From positions 1 to 30,073 of the forward strand of contig JACKAH010000020.1 of assembly GCA_020635175.1 (NCBI GenBank): a stretch of 30,073 nucleotides of DNA. The letters run 5' to 3'. Of the stretch, positions 1-6,956 are shown in pieces; position 1 is the stretch's first letter, and the number at the start of each line of letters is the position of its first letter. The notes under the pieces were generated by a model. The model saw nothing but the letters and a program-made list of their open reading frames with translations, was not told where the DNA came from and ran no database searches. A program made the translations under genes and the position numbers. Source of the DNA: Deltaproteobacteria bacterium (GTDB lineage: Bacteria; Bdellovibrionota_C; UBA2361; J135).

Positions 1-240
1 AAAGAGCAGGAGCTAAGAGAGTTTTGCAGAACAAATCCTTACGTCCTGCATTTTATTCAGCAGATAGGGGATTGTAAGATAGAGCTTGAGTTAGAAGTTA
101 AAGATTTTGATCAATACAATTCCGTTGTGGATCAGATGCGACAGAAATTTAAGAAATATATTCGAAATATAGAAGTAATCGTGATCAAGAAACAGCGCTT
201 CAAAGGTGTGCCGTTTGATATAGGTTATATTGAGCACTAG
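1..240 (+). CDS. Lrp/AsnC-like regulator, C-terminal fragment
   Basis: The reading frame is open from base 1 and ends at TAG 238-240, giving 79 residues of the C-terminus. The start lies outside the window. The pattern NPYVLHFIQQIGDCKIELELEV, then a helix with DQMRQKF and a final strand IEVIVIKKQ, resembles the ligand-binding (RAM) domain of Lrp/AsnC regulators, which follows an N-terminal helix-turn-helix not visible here. If so, the protein would be a DNA-binding regulator responding to an amino acid or similar small molecule. The assignment is by eye from a partial domain, so another alpha/beta regulatory domain is possible. Codon use is AT-rich, like the native genes. No clear terminator follows it. 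Confidence 0.5.
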   Translation, partial: KEQELREFCRTNPYVLHFIQQIGDCKIELELEVKDFDQYNSVVDQMRQKFKKYIRNIEVIVIKKQRFKGVPFDIGYIEH

Positions 241-377
241 TTTTGCTGGTGCATTGGTTATGTGGTGAGAGATCATAGGCAACAAACCTATTTCCATAGC
301 CGACCTCTCAAAGCTATGTGTTTGGCAGAATCTTGTACAGCTAACCTTTATCTCTTCCTCGTTAGAAAGAACTTGAA

Positions 378-438
378 AGTCGTGAAAAGTATTACTGCTT
401 TCGCATTCCCTGCACCGGTCTGATCACTTTCCACGACT
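378..438. repeat. Hairpin 1 of three downstream of transposase
   Basis: Arms 378-390 and 426-438 are complementary over 13 bp with one mismatch, which becomes a G-U pair if the minus strand is transcribed. The loop is 35 nt. It is the farthest of three similar-sized hairpins (about 61-64 bp each) beyond the 3' end of the minus-strand transposase gene. No T-tract follows, so it is not a standard terminator. Confidence 0.6.
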
Positions 439-451
439 GACTTACCTAAGG

Positions 452-512
452 AGAGCTTGGATGAAATTTTCCGGACGCACTTAATGCATCTTCACTCACT
501 CATCCAAGCTCT
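452..512. repeat. Hairpin 2 of three downstream of transposase
   Basis: A perfect 13-bp inverted repeat: 452-464 (agagcttggatga) and 500-512 (tcatccaagctct), with a 35-nt loop. The loop length equals that of hairpin 1. Arms of hairpins 2 and 3 both start with an agagctt/aggagctt-type sequence, suggesting related units. Confidence 0.7.
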
Positions 513-541
513 GAGAGTTTCGAATTCGTAAAATGTGTTGA

Positions 542-605
542 AGGAGCTTGAAAGCAATGGGATGGCCGCATTTTCATGCAACGCCTTGCACGCTTTCAAG
601 CTCCT
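542..605. repeat. Hairpin 3 of three downstream of transposase
   Basis: A perfect 14-bp inverted repeat: 542-555 (aggagcttgaaagc) and 592-605 (gctttcaagctcct), with a 36-nt loop. It ends 10 bp from the transposase stop codon. The core cttgaaag is also in the 5' arm region of hairpin 1. A run of Ts is absent on either side, which argues against a simple Rho-independent terminator. Confidence 0.7.
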
Positions 606-615
606 GCCGTGTGTT

Positions 616-1899
616 TCAAGCAGCCGTTTTTTGTGCCTGCTGCTCCTCGAATTTCTTCCAGTCCGAATAGATGCGCCGCGCAACCCGAGTGATCAGTCGC
701 CAGCAGGCCATCTTATGGATGTGCGAATCGCTGTAGCGCTTTTTCCCGTCAGCGATGATGACCTCAGGGTGAAGTGCACGCATCTTCTGCTTGATTTCGC
801 GAAGTTCGATCCCGAGTGATGACTTCGGTCTCTTGTTGGCTTGGTCCATCAAGAGGTAGAGCGCCTGTCGAGCTTGGCCCTTCCAAGCAGTACCTGTCTG
901 ACCACGCCGATATCGCGCAAAGCGACCATTGTCGACATGCACGCCGATGTAGCGAACGAACTTGTCGACATTGGGAAAGCGTCTGATGTCGAGAACTTCA
1001 GAGATGATTCGAGCAGCGATTGCCGGACCCAATCCCTCGATAGGCTTGAAGACCTCTCGATAGAGGGGAGATTTCTCAAGCGCAGCAAGCAACGAGCTGT
1101 CGGTACGCTTCTCGCTTGCACGAAGCCTCTGGTAGAGCTCATCGTTTGCGAGCATAGCTTCACGAGCAGCGGCGATTGAGCCTGCGGGGAATTCACCATC
1201 CTCGGAGAGAAAGATCGATCCTACGACTCGAGCTTGAAGTCTGAGTGAGCACTTGATCCGCTCGTGTTGATCAAGCATGCGCTGCTCCCAGAGCACGCAA
1301 ATTCGGAGAATGTCGGCGTGACGTGGAAGCAGTATGTGAAAGAGCTGGTTTCTGCCACCTTCAAGCTCTGCTGCCAAGAGTTCAGCCAGCACACCGGCAT
1401 CAGCACTCTTGTCGTAATTCGGACGCACCTCAAGCAGAGTGGCGGGTGCAATCGTGAAGACCGTGGCGCCGATACGATTGCCACGATTCGTCATTGCGCA
1501 GAGCAGTCGCATGCCGCTGCCACCAGAGATAGCTGCTACGTTGTCTCCTTCACAAAGTCCGTCGAACTCAGCGGGAACCTTGCTCAGGTATTGCAAACGC
1601 TCTTTCTGCTTTCCGATATCTCGAATCTGAAACTCAGGAATTCCCTCCGGCACGCTTTCATCGCCACTGAGATTCTTCCAGACAAGTTGATGAGCTTGGA
1701 AATCAGCCGGGTTGTCTTCAGTAGTTGCTTCACGCATCCTGAGCGGGAAGACTCCCTTGACGAAATCAAGCTCCGCCTGTTCGTCTTCGAGCTTGATCAT
1801 GCGCAGAGGTTTCCCTCGCTCATGAATCGCAACCATTGTCGGTCGCGCTTCTCCTTGAGCTGTCTTCTTACGACGGTGCTGGAGTCCGATGAATCGCAT
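616..1899 (-). CDS. IS110-like transposase (possibly catalytically degenerate)
   Basis: A 427-residue protein. The start is ATG 1899, six to seven bases after a strong AGGAG; an in-frame TTG two codons earlier overlaps this site and is less likely. The C-terminal half has the IS116/IS110/IS902 domain: GLGPAIAARIISE (about 289-301), an RRF-x-N-x-x-K-F segment and YIGV (317-320). The N-terminal half follows the family order: RFIGLQ, VAIHERG, SGGSG, IAP, then DKSADAGVLAELL matching the usual K-T-D-x-x-D-A block. Family members recombine DNA using a RuvC-like DEDD site and a serine in the C-terminal domain. Here the expected first Asp reads Gln7, the expected Glu region reads ISGGSG, the D-x-x-D block is shortened, and the usual Ser-Gly in the C-terminal domain reads Asn-Gly (324-325). 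These are by-eye alignments. The reading frame is intact, so a divergent active enzyme or an inactivated relative are both possible. Confidence 0.75.
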   Translation of the reverse strand: MRFIGLQHRRKKTAQGEARPTMVAIHERGKPLRMIKLEDEQAELDFVKGVFPLRMREATTEDNPADFQAHQLVWKNLSGDESVPEGIPEFQIRDIGKQKERLQYLSKVPAEFDGLCEGDNVAAISGGSGMRLLCAMTNRGNRIGATVFTIAPATLLEVRPNYDKSADAGVLAELLAAELEGGRNQLFHILLPRHADILRICVLWEQRMLDQHERIKCSLRLQARVVGSIFLSEDGEFPAGSIAAAREAMLANDELYQRLRASEKRTDSSLLAALEKSPLYREVFKPIEGLGPAIAARIISEVLDIRRFPNVDKFVRYIGVHVDNGRFARYRRGQTGTAWKGQARQALYLLMDQANKRPKSSLGIELREIKQKMRALHPEVIIADGKKRYSDSHIHKMACWRLITRVARRIYSDWKKFEEQQAQKTAA

Positions 1900-2014
1900 G
1901 GCCAACTCCTAAGCATTTGGCGCTCTTTAAGCGCATTTTTCTGTGGTTTCGCGTCTAAGAGTAATTCTCGGAACGCAGTAAGTGAATGTACTAGGAGGTA
2001 GCAATTGAATAGGT

Positions 2015-2075
2015 GGAACTTAGAAGCGAGTGATCTGAACAGCTAAGTTCAAAAGATCACTAGCAACTAAGTTCC
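2015..2075. repeat. Nested three-tier hairpin upstream of transposase
   Basis: Three nested perfect stems: 2015-2023 with 2067-2075 (ggaacttag/ctaagttcc, 9 bp), 2029-2036 with 2054-2061 (agtgatct/agatcact, 8 bp) and 2037-2040 with 2047-2050 (gaac/gttc, 4 bp). A symmetric 5/5 internal loop separates the outer stems, and a 3-nt bulge lies on one side. It sits about 115 bp upstream of the transposase start, in the position where IS110-group elements carry their bridge RNA. A 5-bp hairpin gcgct/agcgc (1920-1934) lies between it and the gene. Confidence 0.65.
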
Positions 2076-2632
2076 AAAGTTGAGGCTATAATCCGCACAC
2101 ATTCCTTCGCTTTTCAGCACGTTGTTCTTCGCGAATTATAAGCGACAACCAGATTGAACTTGGGGCGCTGATAGCGCCTGGCAAATCTCAGTTGAAGATG
2201 CCTCAGCGTACGAACATGTTCGCAATTACTGCACATTGTCAATCACGCTAAAGCATCATGATCGAATATGATTTCACGGCAAGTTTAATGGGATTTCTCA
2301 AGCAAGTTCATCAGCGCGTATATAAACGCATTCCGGCAGACGCTTTCGAAATCCCGTGTTTTACACAACCGATTCAAACCGAAGTGGAGATGACGATATA
2401 AGCTCGCCAGCTCCTAAATGATTCTGCTCTGTACTAACGTTGAAAGAACTGAGAAATAGAGGAGGGTACCCGAGCTGAAGCTGAAAGAATCAGTGATTGG
2501 TAACATGCCTCTGGATGTGTAAAACACACTTTCGCCTATCGGCAAGCTTATGCTTGATTTTTGAGTTACTCAAACTAGATTGCAGACAAATGCTAGTTTT
2601 TAAGACTTCTAGCTCGATTTATCTAAAAATTG
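2076..2632. other. Intergenic stretch without a convincing gene
   Basis: About 550 bases with no recognisable coding region. Structures seen: hairpin ggcgct/agcgcc at 2163-2177, a perfect palindrome cgaacatgttcg at 2211-2222, and a weak hairpin caagc/gcttg followed by five Ts at 2543-2562 that could terminate a plus-strand transcript. A 47-codon open frame at 2258-2401 (+) begins MIEYDF and has no ribosome binding site, so I do not call it a gene. The sequence may be decayed former coding DNA or part of the mobile element's flank. Confidence 0.4.
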
Positions 2633-2638
2633 TATAAT
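2633..2638 (+). promoter_or_regulatory. -10 box, near-leaderless promoter
   Basis: A perfect TATAAT lies 8 bases before the ATG at 2647, so the transcript would start within about two bases of the start codon. No good -35 hexamer was seen at 17 bp, and there is no Shine-Dalgarno sequence. Confidence 0.4.
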
Positions 2639-2646
2639 CTATCAAG

Positions 2647-3066
2647 ATGAACATGTTTAGTATTTTCAAACTCTCTCTGCTTGCTCAACTTTTATTGCTA
2701 AGTCTCACTAGCTTTTCTGAGCAATGTAGTTACACCCAACATACAGATAAAGAAGTTGGTGAAGTTCAGATTATTGAGGGGTTTTATACTTCAAGTTTTG
2801 AACTCAGTGGTTTTACTCCATGTGGTGAATCTGAAACAGTCTCATGGTGGCTTGAGCCAAGGTCTGCTCAAAGTAGATTAAGTAGTGAGATAAAGAAACT
2901 TGGTGGAACAGGATTTAATCCGCCTGATAAACGTTTGTATCTCAAAGCTAAAGCATGCGTTTCCCCTGATGGTACTTATGGGCATCTCGGAATGTTTCCA
3001 CGGCATGTTGAGATAATTCAGTTGATTGCTGTGCATCCAGAAGAAAGTAGTGATTGCGGTAATTAA
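2647..3066 (+). CDS. Small exported protein of an uncharacterised YGHLG family
   Basis: A 139-residue protein with an N-terminal signal peptide (hydrophobic core about residues 7-22, likely cleavage near SFS-EQC). The mature part has the order GFYTSSFELSGFTPCG, then WWLEP, then LYLKAKACVSPDGTYGHLG near 97-115, then a final strand EIIQLIAV. This combination of a small glycine-rich strand motif, a Cys-Gly, a WW-L and Ser-Pro-x-G-x-YGHLG recalls a widespread family of small uncharacterised exported bacterial proteins. No function is known to me. Three mature cysteines besides Cys27 could form disulfides. The start chosen is ATG 2647; ATG 2653 is an alternative. The gene stands alone between the mobile element and the convergent GC-rich aminopeptidase. 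Confidence 0.7.
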   Translation: MNMFSIFKLSLLAQLLLLSLTSFSEQCSYTQHTDKEVGEVQIIEGFYTSSFELSGFTPCGESETVSWWLEPRSAQSRLSSEIKKLGGTGFNPPDKRLYLKAKACVSPDGTYGHLGMFPRHVEIIQLIAVHPEESSDCGN

Positions 3067-3109
3067 CCAAGAGCAAGAATAAAGCTCCAATTTCCTGAAC
3101 AATTGAAAG

Positions 3110-3153
3110 AAAAAAGGAATGATCTCCACCGACCCAGAGGGTCGATGGAGATC
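3110..3153 (-). terminator. Rho-independent terminator of the aminopeptidase gene
   Basis: Stem arms 3121-3134 and 3140-3153 pair over 14 bp with one mismatch/wobble and a 5-nt loop. Read on the minus strand the stem is followed by attcc and a run of six Ts. It lies about 70 bp past the aminopeptidase stop codon and marks the sharp change from GC-rich to AT-rich sequence. Confidence 0.8.
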
Positions 3154-3223
3154 GGTGTTGCAGAACCTTCGTTCATTCGAGTTGCGGCGGATGCTTCAGC
3201 CGCAAAGCGTGAAGCTCTGTCGA

Positions 3224-4714
3224 CTACTGCATCATCGCCACCCGCGCCATGGTGGCGGCAGCGAAGCCGCGGGTCTTGCCGGCCATCAGCTTCTCGATCG
3301 ATCCGGCGATGTCGAGGTGAGCCAGGGTCGCACTCCGCACGAAGCGGTGCAGGAAGTGCGCCGCCGTGATCGCTCCGCCAGCCCTGGGCTCCTTGGCGAG
3401 GTTCGCCATGTTGGCGACCGGGCTGTTGAGCCGCTCGTCGTAGCGCCGATCGAGCGGCATCCGCCAGAAGGCCTCGCCCGCGGAGATGCTCGCAGCCATG
3501 ATCTGATCGTGCAGCCCCTCGCTGTGGGTGAAGAGCGCACCGTAGTGGTGACCCAGCGCGAAGACGGCCGATCCGGTCAGGGTGGCGGCATCGATGATCC
3601 GCTGACAGCCCTGATTCTCGGCGTACCAGATCGCGTCGGCCAGGATCAGGCGCCCCTCGGCGTCGGTGTTCAGCACCTCGACCGTCTTGCCGGAGAGCAT
3701 CGTGATGACGTCACCCGGTCGCGTCGCGTCGCCGCCGGTCATGTTCTCGGTGACCGGGATGAAGGCCTTCACGATGCGCGGAGCTCCGAGCTTGGCGATG
3801 CTCATCATCGCGCCGATGACCGCAGCGCCACCGCCCTTGTCGCCCTTCATGTCGGTGATCCCCTCGGTCGGCTTGAGGTTGATGCCGCCCGAGTCGAAGA
3901 TCACGGCCTTGCCGACGAGGCCGATGATGTCGTCCTCGCTGCCGCCATCCTCCGGGATGTAGGTCAGCTCGATCATCACGGCCGGGCGTCTGCTGCCGGC
4001 GTTCACGGCGAGGAGTCCTCCCCATCCGTTCTCGCGCAGCCAGTCGATGTCGCGAACCGTGACCTTGACCCGGGTGCCGTCGAACCACTCCCTGACCATC
4101 TCGCCGAGACGTTCCGGAGCCAGCAGGTTCGGTGGCGTGAGGATCACCTCGCGCGCCAGGTTCACGCTCTTGCCGAAGCCGAGACCGCGGTTCATGTGAT
4201 CCATGTAGCGATCCGTCGCTCCACCACCGAGCAGAGCGAACTCCTCGACGCCAGGGGGGCGCTTGCTCGTATCGCCGTACCCGAAGTCGAAGTTGCTGAA
4301 GGCTCCGCCCTGCAGCAGGTTCTCGAGCAGGAAGCTGGCGCCGTTGGGAACGACGGTGTCGCACACCGCCACCTTTCGAAGCCGCATCGTACGCGCGCCC
4401 TTGACCGCAGTGCAGCCGAGAGCGTGCATCGCCGCGGTCGTATCCAGCAGCGAGTGACCCGGATCGTAGGGCGCGACCAGCACCATGCGGTTGTTGGTCA
4501 TGGAAGGGATGAAGTAGGGATCGCTCCCCGCAGGGTCGAACCGACCCGGAGTCTCTCGAAGGTGATCGAGCAGACCTCCCCCAACCAAACCATCCACCTC
4601 TCTGAAGATCCCCGAGGCACCACCGAGGTTGCCGTCGAGGTGTGCCTGGGTAACCGGAACCACCACCATGGTTCCGTCCAGGCTACCGAACGAACTAGAA
4701 CTTGAGACCCGCAT
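3224..4714 (-). CDS. pepA: M17 leucyl aminopeptidase
   Basis: A 496-residue cytosolic metallo-aminopeptidase, close to the usual PepA length, that removes N-terminal residues from peptides. All known catalytic and two-zinc ligand positions are visible: Lys269, Asp274 (VIFDSGG), Lys281, Asp292 (MKGDKGG), Asp351, Glu353 and Arg355 (NTDAEGR signature). These are exactly one residue less than the E. coli PepA numbering. The start is ATG 4714, about seven bases after GGAGG. The gene is monocistronic with its own terminator at 3110-3153. Composition is striking: a sampled line is about 68 % GC, against about 38 % in the next gene, and codons strongly prefer G or C in the third position. This points to recent horizontal transfer or, less likely, an assembly chimera. 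A long frame on the opposite strand is a by-product of this composition. Confidence 0.93.
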   Translation of the reverse strand: MRVSSSSSFGSLDGTMVVVPVTQAHLDGNLGGASGIFREVDGLVGGGLLDHLRETPGRFDPAGSDPYFIPSMTNNRMVLVAPYDPGHSLLDTTAAMHALGCTAVKGARTMRLRKVAVCDTVVPNGASFLLENLLQGGAFSNFDFGYGDTSKRPPGVEEFALLGGGATDRYMDHMNRGLGFGKSVNLAREVILTPPNLLAPERLGEMVREWFDGTRVKVTVRDIDWLRENGWGGLLAVNAGSRRPAVMIELTYIPEDGGSEDDIIGLVGKAVIFDSGGINLKPTEGITDMKGDKGGGAAVIGAMMSIAKLGAPRIVKAFIPVTENMTGGDATRPGDVITMLSGKTVEVLNTDAEGRLILADAIWYAENQGCQRIIDAATLTGSAVFALGHHYGALFTHSEGLHDQIMAASISAGEAFWRMPLDRRYDERLNSPVANMANLAKEPRAGGAITAAHFLHRFVRSATLAHLDIAGSIEKLMAGKTRGFAAATMARVAMMQ

Positions 4715-4843
4715 CGAATGTCCTCCATGCTCTGGGCCAAATTGGGAACCGGCAAACTACCTACTCAGGGCAGCGCCGGAGAAACCGTTGCTTGCAGGTT
4801 TTAACATACAATTAGGAGTTAAAAAAACTGTGAGATAGATCCT

Positions 4844-6016
4844 CTAATCCCGCTTGTAGATATCGGGACGGAACTGAGTTAAGCCTTTTGCATCAACCCA
4901 AGCTGTATTGTAAATCAGGAAGATAGGGATAGGGGTTTTTAAATTAACCGTTTGGTTTTCCTCTGATTTTAGCGCTGCTTTAAATTCTCTCTTAGTCCAG
5001 TTACCGGAGTCGTTTGAGACAAGATACAAAGCTAAATCAAGTGCTTTTTGAACTCTGATACATCCATGACTAAATGATCTTCGAGCTGCTTTGAAAAAAT
5101 CTTTTTGAGGAGTGTCATGTAAGTAGACGTCGTACTGGTTTGGAAAAATAATCTTCACCTCACCCAATGCGTTCCATGGGCCAGGCTCTTGGCGCATTCT
5201 AAATTTATAAGCTTCACCTGGTGCAAGTTTTGACCAGTTATAATCTTGATAACTAACTTTTTGATACAGGCCATTGTCCTGTACTTTTGATAACTGCATA
5301 TGGTTATAGTCCAGATAATCTGGATATTGCGCCATAAGCGGGATCAACTCTTTAGCTGAGATTGAAGTTGGTACGTTCCAGTAGGGATTAAGCTCAATTA
5401 ATCTAATTTTATCATTGAAGATAGGTGTCTGATTTTCTGTTGTCCCTACGACAACACGTGAATGAATTTGTACTTTGTTATCTTTAACAGCCACAAGCTC
5501 ATAGCCAGCAACATTAACTAAGACGTAGTTCTCGGGCAGTCTCGTCCTAAGTGTTTTAGCTCGAGCAAGATTTGATTTTAAAATAGAGATCTTTTGTGCA
5601 ACCGGTTTGTTTAACTCTTTTAATGTTGCAGGGCCAATCAGTCCATCAGGATCAAGACCGTTTCTAGTTTGAAAATGTTTAACTCCCCTTACGAGACTTC
5701 CAACATAAAGAGAGCTTCTAAAAAAACTTCCTTTGAAATCTCCCGTTTTGATCAAGCGCTGTGTGACTGCCTCAACTCTGTCGCTTCTATCTCCAGGCTC
5801 AATTAGCGGTCCATCAGGTATAACTTCCCAACCCCCAGCTTGATCGATCTGTTCATACTTTTCTATCGCATTTTGTAATAGAGCAACTTGATCAAGCAGA
5901 TTATGGTCTGAATCCGCAGTAGTTTGTGCGAGTAGTGTGGAGGGGATTACAAGTGCAATGAGAGGAGCAAGGCAGACTAGCCGCAGTTTTTTAAATATGG
6001 GGACTCCTGTTTCCAC
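4844..6016 (-). CDS. L,D-transpeptidase with peptidoglycan-binding domain (YcbB/LdtD-like)
   Basis: A 390-residue exported protein that should form 3-3 cross-links in peptidoglycan or attach proteins to it. A signal peptide spans about residues 9-30 (cleavage near LLA-QTT). A peptidoglycan-binding type 1 domain lies near 75-145 (VKHFQTRNGLDPDGLIGPAT). The YkuD catalytic domain follows, with HDTPQ and SHGCIRV; Cys319 is the predicted nucleophile and His317 its neighbour. The YcbB-like insertion before the active site is also present. The frame starts with GTG at 6016, which overlaps the upstream transpeptidase gene by 40 bp with no good ribosome site. A purine-rich aggag lies just inside the frame, ahead of an ATA codon (codon 7), so a start there is conceivable. 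A T-tract follows the stop on the minus strand near 4822-4830. Composition is native, AT-rich. Confidence 0.9.
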   Translation of the reverse strand: METGVPIFKKLRLVCLAPLIALVIPSTLLAQTTADSDHNLLDQVALLQNAIEKYEQIDQAGGWEVIPDGPLIEPGDRSDRVEAVTQRLIKTGDFKGSFFRSSLYVGSLVRGVKHFQTRNGLDPDGLIGPATLKELNKPVAQKISILKSNLARAKTLRTRLPENYVLVNVAGYELVAVKDNKVQIHSRVVVGTTENQTPIFNDKIRLIELNPYWNVPTSISAKELIPLMAQYPDYLDYNHMQLSKVQDNGLYQKVSYQDYNWSKLAPGEAYKFRMRQEPGPWNALGEVKIIFPNQYDVYLHDTPQKDFFKAARRSFSHGCIRVQKALDLALYLVSNDSGNWTKREFKAALKSEENQTVNLKTPIPIFLIYNTAWVDAKGLTQFRPDIYKRD

Positions 6017-6660
6017 TCGCTGTCTGGATAGTAAACAAATAAAAATGCGTCATCTTTTAAGGTGTTAATTACATCTGTAGAGACCTCTTGTCTTAGTGCT
6101 GGACATCCCCAGCTTCTGCCAAGTCGTCCATAATGCTGCACGAAATCTTTACTGACATATGATGCACCGTGCATAACAATCGCTCTATCTAAAGCAGCAT
6201 TATTTATACCAGGTTCAAGACCGTGTAGGTGCATGGAGTATCCATTTCTACCTACGTATGTATCACCTGTTCTAAATAAACCGAGACTTGATTGTAAACT
6301 GCCAACCTTGTTTGAAAATGCAGTAGCATAATTATCACCGCTATTTTTCCCGTGAGCAATTAGCTCTTCCCAGAGGAGTTGCGGATGTTTCAAATCAAAG
6401 ACCCAAAAACGTTTTTTTGTAGATGGCAGCGAATAATCAACTACACCTAGGTAGTTTGCATCTTGAGCAGCACCACTAGCGACGGCGCATTCAGTAGCAT
6501 GCAATGCCATCTGTAAAACATCACGAGAAAGTTTAGGGGCGAGAGATGAGAGTCTGTTGCTTAAGCTTTCAGCTCTAAGCGCAGTGGGCTTACAAATAGA
6601 GACAAGGCAGACAAACGCTGCAAGCATGGTGATTCGAAATAGGTCAGCAATCCTTGCCAT
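5977..6660 (-). CDS. Murein L,D-transpeptidase catalytic domain protein (YkuD_2 type)
   Basis: A 227-residue exported protein of the second L,D-transpeptidase family. The chain has a signal peptide (FRITMLAAFVCLVSI, cleavage near LRA-ESL), the segment FDLKHP..LW..L.AHGKNSG, QSSLGLFRTG, MHLHGLEPG, VMHGASYVS with His164, and RSWGCPALR with Cys186 as the predicted catalytic pair. It probably modifies peptidoglycan cross-links together with the overlapping gene downstream. The start is ATG 6660, chosen because a GGAG lies five to six bases upstream. An in-frame ATG at 6687 is only about four bases from the predicted transcription start set by TATAAT at 6698-6703, has no ribosome site, and gives a worse signal peptide. 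Confidence 0.85.
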   Translation of the reverse strand: MARIADLFRITMLAAFVCLVSICKPTALRAESLSNRLSSLAPKLSRDVLQMALHATECAVASGAAQDANYLGVVDYSLPSTKKRFWVFDLKHPQLLWEELIAHGKNSGDNYATAFSNKVGSLQSSLGLFRTGDTYVGRNGYSMHLHGLEPGINNAALDRAIVMHGASYVSKDFVQHYGRLGRSWGCPALRQEVSTDVINTLKDDAFLFVYYPDSEWKQESPYLKNCG

Positions 6661-6697
6661 ACAAACTCCAGATGATAACCGATTCATCTTTTACTAT

Positions 6698-6703
6698 ATT
6701 ATA
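6698..6703 (-). promoter_or_regulatory. -10 box for the L,D-transpeptidase pair
   Basis: A perfect TATAAT on the minus strand. The expected transcription start near 6691 leaves a leader of about 30 nt with a GGAG before ATG 6660. This supports the shorter start of the first transpeptidase. No good -35 was seen. Confidence 0.5.
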
Positions 6704-6885
6704 AGGTGCTATTTTGACCAGAGTAGATGCGCGAGCGCAAACAAATCCGAGCAGTAAAGATAAGAATTAATGATTTTAAGAGGTTAGAAGTTGGTTTGAT
6801 CTAGTCTTCAACTTAATGGATGACCTGATCAGCAAGACTGAACGCCATATGCCTAGACCTATGCTACAAACTTGTAGATAACCAT

Positions 6886-6938
6886 TTATATAAAGAGGTA
6901 CCGCCCCCTGAGGCCGTTGCGGGCGCTCAGGGGGCGGT
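6886..6938 (-). terminator. GC-rich hairpin terminator of the orphan gene
   Basis: A perfect 13-bp inverted repeat: 6900-6912 and 6926-6938 (accgccccctgag/ctcagggggcggt) with a 13-nt loop. It lies 18 bp past the stop of the GC-rich orphan. On the minus strand it is followed by tacctcttta, a weak T-rich stretch. It also marks the compositional boundary. Confidence 0.65.
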
Positions 6939-6956
6939 GGAGTTCGAGCTTGCGCG

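Larger units (their letters stand above)
370..2080 (-). mobile_element. IS110-like element, approximate extent
   Basis: The element is inferred from the IS110-like transposase gene at 616-1899 and the structured non-coding DNA on both sides. IS110-family elements usually lack long terminal inverted repeats and do not make clear target duplications, so the ends cannot be fixed by reading. The extent given simply spans the hairpin groups. GC content of the coding part is near 53 % on a sampled line, against about 38 % for native genes, which supports acquisition from elsewhere. The bridge RNA known for this family lies in one of the non-coding ends and the hairpins are candidates for it. Confidence 0.4.

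Noticed and set aside
492..683. A 63-codon minus-strand frame at the transposase 3' end
   Set aside because: It overlaps the transposase gene in another phase and runs through the hairpins; no motif or ribosome site.
1264..2001. A 245-codon plus-strand frame over the transposase gene
   Set aside because: The translated sequence has no recognisable domain and the opposite strand encodes an intact IS110-like protein with a ribosome site.
2211..2222. Palindrome cgaacatgttcg as a LexA/SOS box
   Set aside because: The Gram-positive box has a four-base spacer between cgaac and gttcg; here it is two bases, and no SOS gene is adjacent.
2258..2401. A 47-codon open frame (+) starting MIEYDF
   Set aside because: No ribosome site, no recognisable product, and embedded in structured non-coding DNA; mentioned only as part of the intergenic entry.
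3119..4705. A 528-codon plus-strand frame
   Set aside because: It is antisense to the aminopeptidase, has no family motifs, and arises from the G/C-rich third positions of that gene. The aminopeptidase has all catalytic residues and a strong ribosome site.
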